From: Desulfocapsa sp.
GTDB lineage: Bacteria > Desulfobacterota > Desulfobulbia > Desulfobulbales > Desulfocapsaceae
NCBI GenBank assembly: GCA_030145625.1
Contig: JAQYVF010000024.1
Span: 1-55,089 of the forward strand
Length of the DNA stretch: 55,089 bases
Direction: 5' to 3'
Part shown: positions 53,743 through 55,089 of the stretch, one piece after another
Position numbering within the stretch: position 1 is the first letter of the stretch
Layout of the letters: every line of letters starts with the position of its first letter
Program-made: the position numbers and the translations under genes
Notes under the pieces: generated by a model
What the model was told of the DNA's origin: nothing
Seen by the model: only the letters and a program-made list of their open reading frames with translations
Database searches by the model: none

Positions 53743-54825
53743 ATGTCCTCATACCAGTTAGACGTCGGTCTTGGTGAACGCAGTTATCCTATCTTTATTG
53801 AAGACGGGATCATAGAAAAGGTCGGTGCTGATCTGGCTAAAAGAGATATTGCTTCTCGTTATGCAGTCATCTCTGATGATTATGTGGCAAAACTCTATGG
53901 ATCTACCCTCATGGCTTCCCTCAAAGAGGCCGGTATTCAGGCAGAACTTATTACCTTTCCCAGGGGTGAAGCTTCGAAGAATCTTCAGGTCTTTGCAGAA
54001 CTCTCCAGCCGATTGGCACAGATGGGTCTCGATCGTAAGAGCGGACTGATTGCCCTTGGCGGTGGTGTAACCGGTGATCTTACCGGATTCCTGGCTGCAT
54101 CCTATATGCGCGGTATTCCCTTTGTTCAGGTTCCCACCACTCTCCTTTCTCAGGTGGATAGTTCGGTGGGAGGAAAGACCGGAGTGGATATCCCGGAGGG
54201 AAAAAACCTGGTTGGAGCTTTTTATCAGCCTAAGGCAGTTTATATAGATACTGCCGTGCTCACCACTCTCCCGGTCGAAGAATATCTTGGCGGTATAGCC
54301 GAAGTGATTAAGTATGGGGTGATCAGGGATTTCGAGTTCTACTGTTTTTTGGAGAGAAATCTTGATGGTATCCTGGAACTGAGTCCTGCTCTTATTCAGG
54401 AGATGATATATACCTGCTGTCGAATTAAGGCCGAGGTGGTTGCCGAAGATGAGCGGGAATCTGATCTGAGACGAATCCTTAACTTTGGGCACACCATTGG
54501 ACATGCCGTCGAGGCAGCATCCGATTTTTCCATTATCCATGGGCATGCCGTGGCCATGGGCATGGTGGCAGCCCTGCGTCTGGCAGTTGCTTCAGGGCTT
54601 TGTAAACGTAAAGAGGCGGGCAGGGTAGCAACCCTGATTCATGCCTTTGGTCTGCCAACTGAGATTCCCGAGGATATGGATCGCCAGCGTATCAAGTCTT
54701 ACATTAAAACGGACAAAAAAAGTGTCGGAGGCTCAGTCTTCTATGTCTTGCCCACCACCATAGGCCAGGTCATCATTACCAATGAAATAACAGAAGAACA
54801 AATAGACACCATTTTGCAAAGGTAA
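53743..54825 (+). CDS. aroB: 3-dehydroquinate synthase AroB
   Basis: A 360-aa NAD- and zinc-dependent enzyme of the shikimate pathway, converting DAHP to 3-dehydroquinate. Visible motifs are the NAD loop GGGVTGDLTG (106-115), QVDSSVGGKTG (137-147), the metal Glu187 in GGIAEVIKYG, LNFGHTIGHA (His250, His254) and HGHAVAMGM. Length normal. ATG 53743 lacks an obvious Shine-Dalgarno sequence. The preceding leader carries the 116-bp hairpin element. An FmdB-type gene follows 37 bp downstream. Confidence 0.96.
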   Translation: MSSYQLDVGLGERSYPIFIEDGIIEKVGADLAKRDIASRYAVISDDYVAKLYGSTLMASLKEAGIQAELITFPRGEASKNLQVFAELSSRLAQMGLDRKSGLIALGGGVTGDLTGFLAASYMRGIPFVQVPTTLLSQVDSSVGGKTGVDIPEGKNLVGAFYQPKAVYIDTAVLTTLPVEEYLGGIAEVIKYGVIRDFEFYCFLERNLDGILELSPALIQEMIYTCCRIKAEVVAEDERESDLRRILNFGHTIGHAVEAASDFSIIHGHAVAMGMVAALRLAVASGLCKRKEAGRVATLIHAFGLPTEIPEDMDRQRIKSYIKTDKKSVGGSVFYVLPTTIGQVIITNEITEEQIDTILQR

Positions 54826-54862
54826 CCCCAACCGCACACCTCAAACCGCACACCGCCTCCCC

Positions 54863-55089
54863 ATGCCCATATACGAATTTTATTGCGATCATTGTAACGT
54901 CATCTTCAACTTTCTTTCCAGTCGGATTAATACCACGAGTCGGCCGGATTGTCCCCGTTGCGGAAAAAAGGAGATCAGTCGTCAGATGTCTACCTTTGCT
55001 ACCCTGGACAAGACAAGGCAAGATGGTGAAGATGGTTCTGCCGAAATGGATGAAACCAGGATGGAGGAGGCCTTTGTCTCACTCATGCA
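54863..55089 (+). CDS. FmdB-family zinc-ribbon protein (3' truncated by window end)
   Basis: The visible 75 residues start MPIYEFYCDHC and continue with a second pair in CPRCGKKEISR, the zinc-ribbon (CxxC...CxxC) of the FmdB/CxxC_CXXC_SSSS family. After it come charged residues without clear fold. Proteins of this family are small and often of unknown regulatory function. It runs off the right edge, 37 bp after aroB and probably co-transcribed. Confidence 0.85.
   Translation, partial: MPIYEFYCDHCNVIFNFLSSRINTTSRPDCPRCGKKEISRQMSTFATLDKTRQDGEDGSAEMDETRMEEAFVSLM

Noticed and set aside
53758-54546. 262-codon minus-strand open frame inside aroB
   Set aside because: Shadow of aroB; no start signal and no domain recognised.
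1-55089. tRNA, rRNA, transposase, integrase or prophage genes
   Set aside because: None recognised on either strand by reading; small structured RNAs without known motif could be missed.

Overview
The window reads as chromosome of a sulfate-reducing Desulfobacterota (deltaproteobacterium), most likely a Desulfobulbales-type organism. The reasons are a bacterial dissimilatory-type ATP sulfurylase (sat), a very short Geobacter-like type IV pilin with a small secreted companion gene beside it, bacterial-type glmM and aroB, and NtrC/sigma-54 style pilus promoters. This placement is inferred from gene content and not from a marker-gene search. No rRNA, tRNA, CRISPR array, integrase or transposase gene was recognised.

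Layout. (1) 1-2.6 kb: the tail of a YbbR/CdaR-like gene, glmM, and a membrane-anchored family-2 glycosyltransferase. (2) 2.8-4.3 kb, plus strand: a UDP-GlcNAc 2-epimerase-like gene and a tagD-like CDP-glycerol synthase. (3) 19.7 down to 4.3 kb, minus strand: a run of 15 tightly spaced genes headed by an HTH/nucleotidyltransferase-like regulator with a consensus sigma-70 promoter. It continues with a Wzm/Wzt ABC exporter, methyltransferases, family-2 and family-4 glycosyltransferases, two MptE/DUF115-like proteins, an UlaG-like metallohydrolase, a CMP-sugar synthetase-like enzyme, a 2-hydroxyacid dehydrogenase, an SDR, and two TagB/TagF-like CDP-glycerol transferases. Regions 2 and 3 together hold most parts of a wall-teichoic-acid-like pathway inside a diderm surface-polysaccharide locus. 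(4) 19.9-20.6 kb: a HepT/MntA-like pair.

(5) 20.9-32 kb: a TMTC-like membrane TPR protein, then on the minus strand pilA, a small secreted pilin companion, a terminator, and an ABC ATPase-permease-TPR trio. Diverging from pilA is a protein-glycosylation group (methyltransferase, GT-C enzyme, polyprenyl-phosphate GT2, STT3/PglB-like oligosaccharyltransferase). (6) 32-49 kb: two parallel operons, each in the order FimT/GspH, PilW, PilV, PilX, giant PilY1; the second adds a small exported protein. Each of these two operons and pilA has a GG-N10-GC sigma-54 promoter with A-tract dyads 115-185 bp upstream, so all three look like one regulon, plausibly under PilR.

(7) 49-52 kb: divergent copZ and copA with a near-consensus Fur-box-like palindrome between them. 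(8) 52-55 kb: sat with its promoter and terminator, a 116-bp long imperfect hairpin element, aroB, and the start of an FmdB-type zinc-ribbon gene that runs off the end.

Working picture: the left half builds and exports a glycan probably decorated with glycerol phosphate and an unknown CMP-activated sugar. The right half builds a short-pilin type IV pilus with two alternative PilY1 tip/priming complexes and a nearby protein-glycosylation system. All positions of domains and sites come from reading the sequence; family assignments rest on remembered motifs and not on database searches.
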